Shown: positions 22,329 to 22,581 of the stretch, one piece after another
Layout: each line of letters begins with the position of its first letter
How positions within the stretch are numbered: position 1 is the first letter of the stretch
Source: Chara braunii
Taxonomy: Eukaryota > Streptophyta > Charophyceae > Charales > Characeae
Length of the DNA: 22,581 nucleotides
Assembly (NCBI GenBank): GCA_003427395.1
Contig: BFEA01000430.1
Coordinates: 920,449 to 943,029, forward strand
Direction: 5' to 3'
Notes under the pieces: model-generated
What the model was told of the DNA's origin: nothing
The model's input: the letters and a program-made list of their open reading frames with translations, nothing else
The model's database searches: none
Translations under genes and position numbers: made by a program

Positions 22329-22347
22329 GATCCCCAAACTAGCGTAA
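22329..22347 (+). repeat. Extra D-type block (six-block monomer)
   Basis: A 19 bp insert, CTAGCGTAA form. The following D block reads CAAACGAATTTGATAA. Confidence 0.83.
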
Positions 22348-22581
22348 GACCCCCAAACGAATTTGATAAACCCCCAAAATGATGGCTCGGACCCCTTATT
22401 AATTTATGTAACCTCAAACTGTCAGGTTGGACACCTTAATTAATGCGTCAGACCCCCAAACTAATTTATAAACCTCCAAAATGATAGCTCGGACCCCTTA
22501 TTAATTTACTTAACATGTAACTGTCAGGTTAGACCCCTTAATTTATGCGTCTAACCCCCAAACTAATTTCTAACCCCCCAA

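Larger units (their letters stand above)
17532..22581 (+). repeat. Forward-oriented 102 bp satellite array (right part)
   Basis: Orientation returns to forward at 17532, and about 50 monomers run to the window edge. Variant monomers seen in the left array recur here: the ATGTCTCGG / ACACTCAAAATG pair at about 17970-18135 and 19665-19830, E blocks with GATGTTT near 18890, 19580, 20650, 21020, 21650 and 21750, and extra-D monomers at 19162, 21395 and 22329. Several monomers have lost whole blocks, notably around 18500, 19220, 20450, 20640 and 20930. No open frame or unique sequence was found. Confidence 0.95.

Noticed and set aside
1-22581. CRISPR array
   Set aside because: There are no unique spacers between conserved repeats. 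The whole 102 bp unit is repeated and diverges along its full length, and no cas-like frame exists.
1-22581. Telomeric repeats (CCCCAAAA and CCCTAAA are common)
   Set aside because: These words occur once or twice per monomer as part of blocks D and E and are never in short head-to-tail runs.
1-22581. Canonical CENP-B box as proof of a centromere
   Set aside because: I did not see the TTCG-N4-A-N2-CGGG pattern in the consensus monomer. Centromere function is therefore only a possibility.
1-22581. G-quadruplex array on the G-rich strand
   Set aside because: The G-runs are spaced about 15 bases apart, too far for classical quadruplexes, and block B lacks a run.
1-22581. Transposon, rRNA, tRNA or other gene hidden in the array
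   Set aside because: No interruption of the monomer pattern longer than a block was found, and no terminal repeats, target duplications or RNA-gene motifs were seen on either strand.

Overview
The whole 22.6 kb window is one satellite-type tandem repeat array. I see no protein-coding gene, RNA gene, transposon or CRISPR array. The repeat unit is about 102 bp, so roughly 220 monomers are present, and the array runs off both ends of the window. The monomer is itself built of five related blocks of 19-21 bp, called A to E here. Each begins with a variant of (G)ACCCC or ACCTC and continues into an AT-rich stretch. The consensus is about 42% GC with roughly twice as many C as G on its forward strand. 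It carries stop codons in all six frames, so it cannot encode a repetitive protein. This architecture (diverged ~100 bp monomers, higher-order repeats, local inversion, CpG decay) is typical of nuclear heterochromatic or centromeric satellite DNA of a eukaryote. Nothing in the sequence lets me name the species.

Layout: bases 1-13910 are a forward array; 13911-17531 are the same family in opposite orientation; 17532-22581 are forward again. Inside the forward array a 2045 bp higher-order unit of about 20 monomers is repeated at 8868-10912 and 10913-12957. A third, internally shortened version (12958-13910) ends exactly where the inversion begins. Older and more diverged long-range copies include 314-1440 versus 6819-7945 (offset 6505) and 2730-3225 versus 5295-5790 (offset about 2565).

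The most informative details are these. (1) The two inversion junctions correspond to a single point in the ancestral array, next to a variant E block that carries a perfect 7 bp inverted repeat. (2) A recurrent six-block monomer with an extra 18-20 bp block occurs 13 times, always on the same variant background. (3) Insertions and deletions mostly occur in whole ~20 bp blocks. (4) The three CpG sites of the monomer repeatedly change to TpG or CpA. These describe how the array evolves; none is evidence of a functional gene system.
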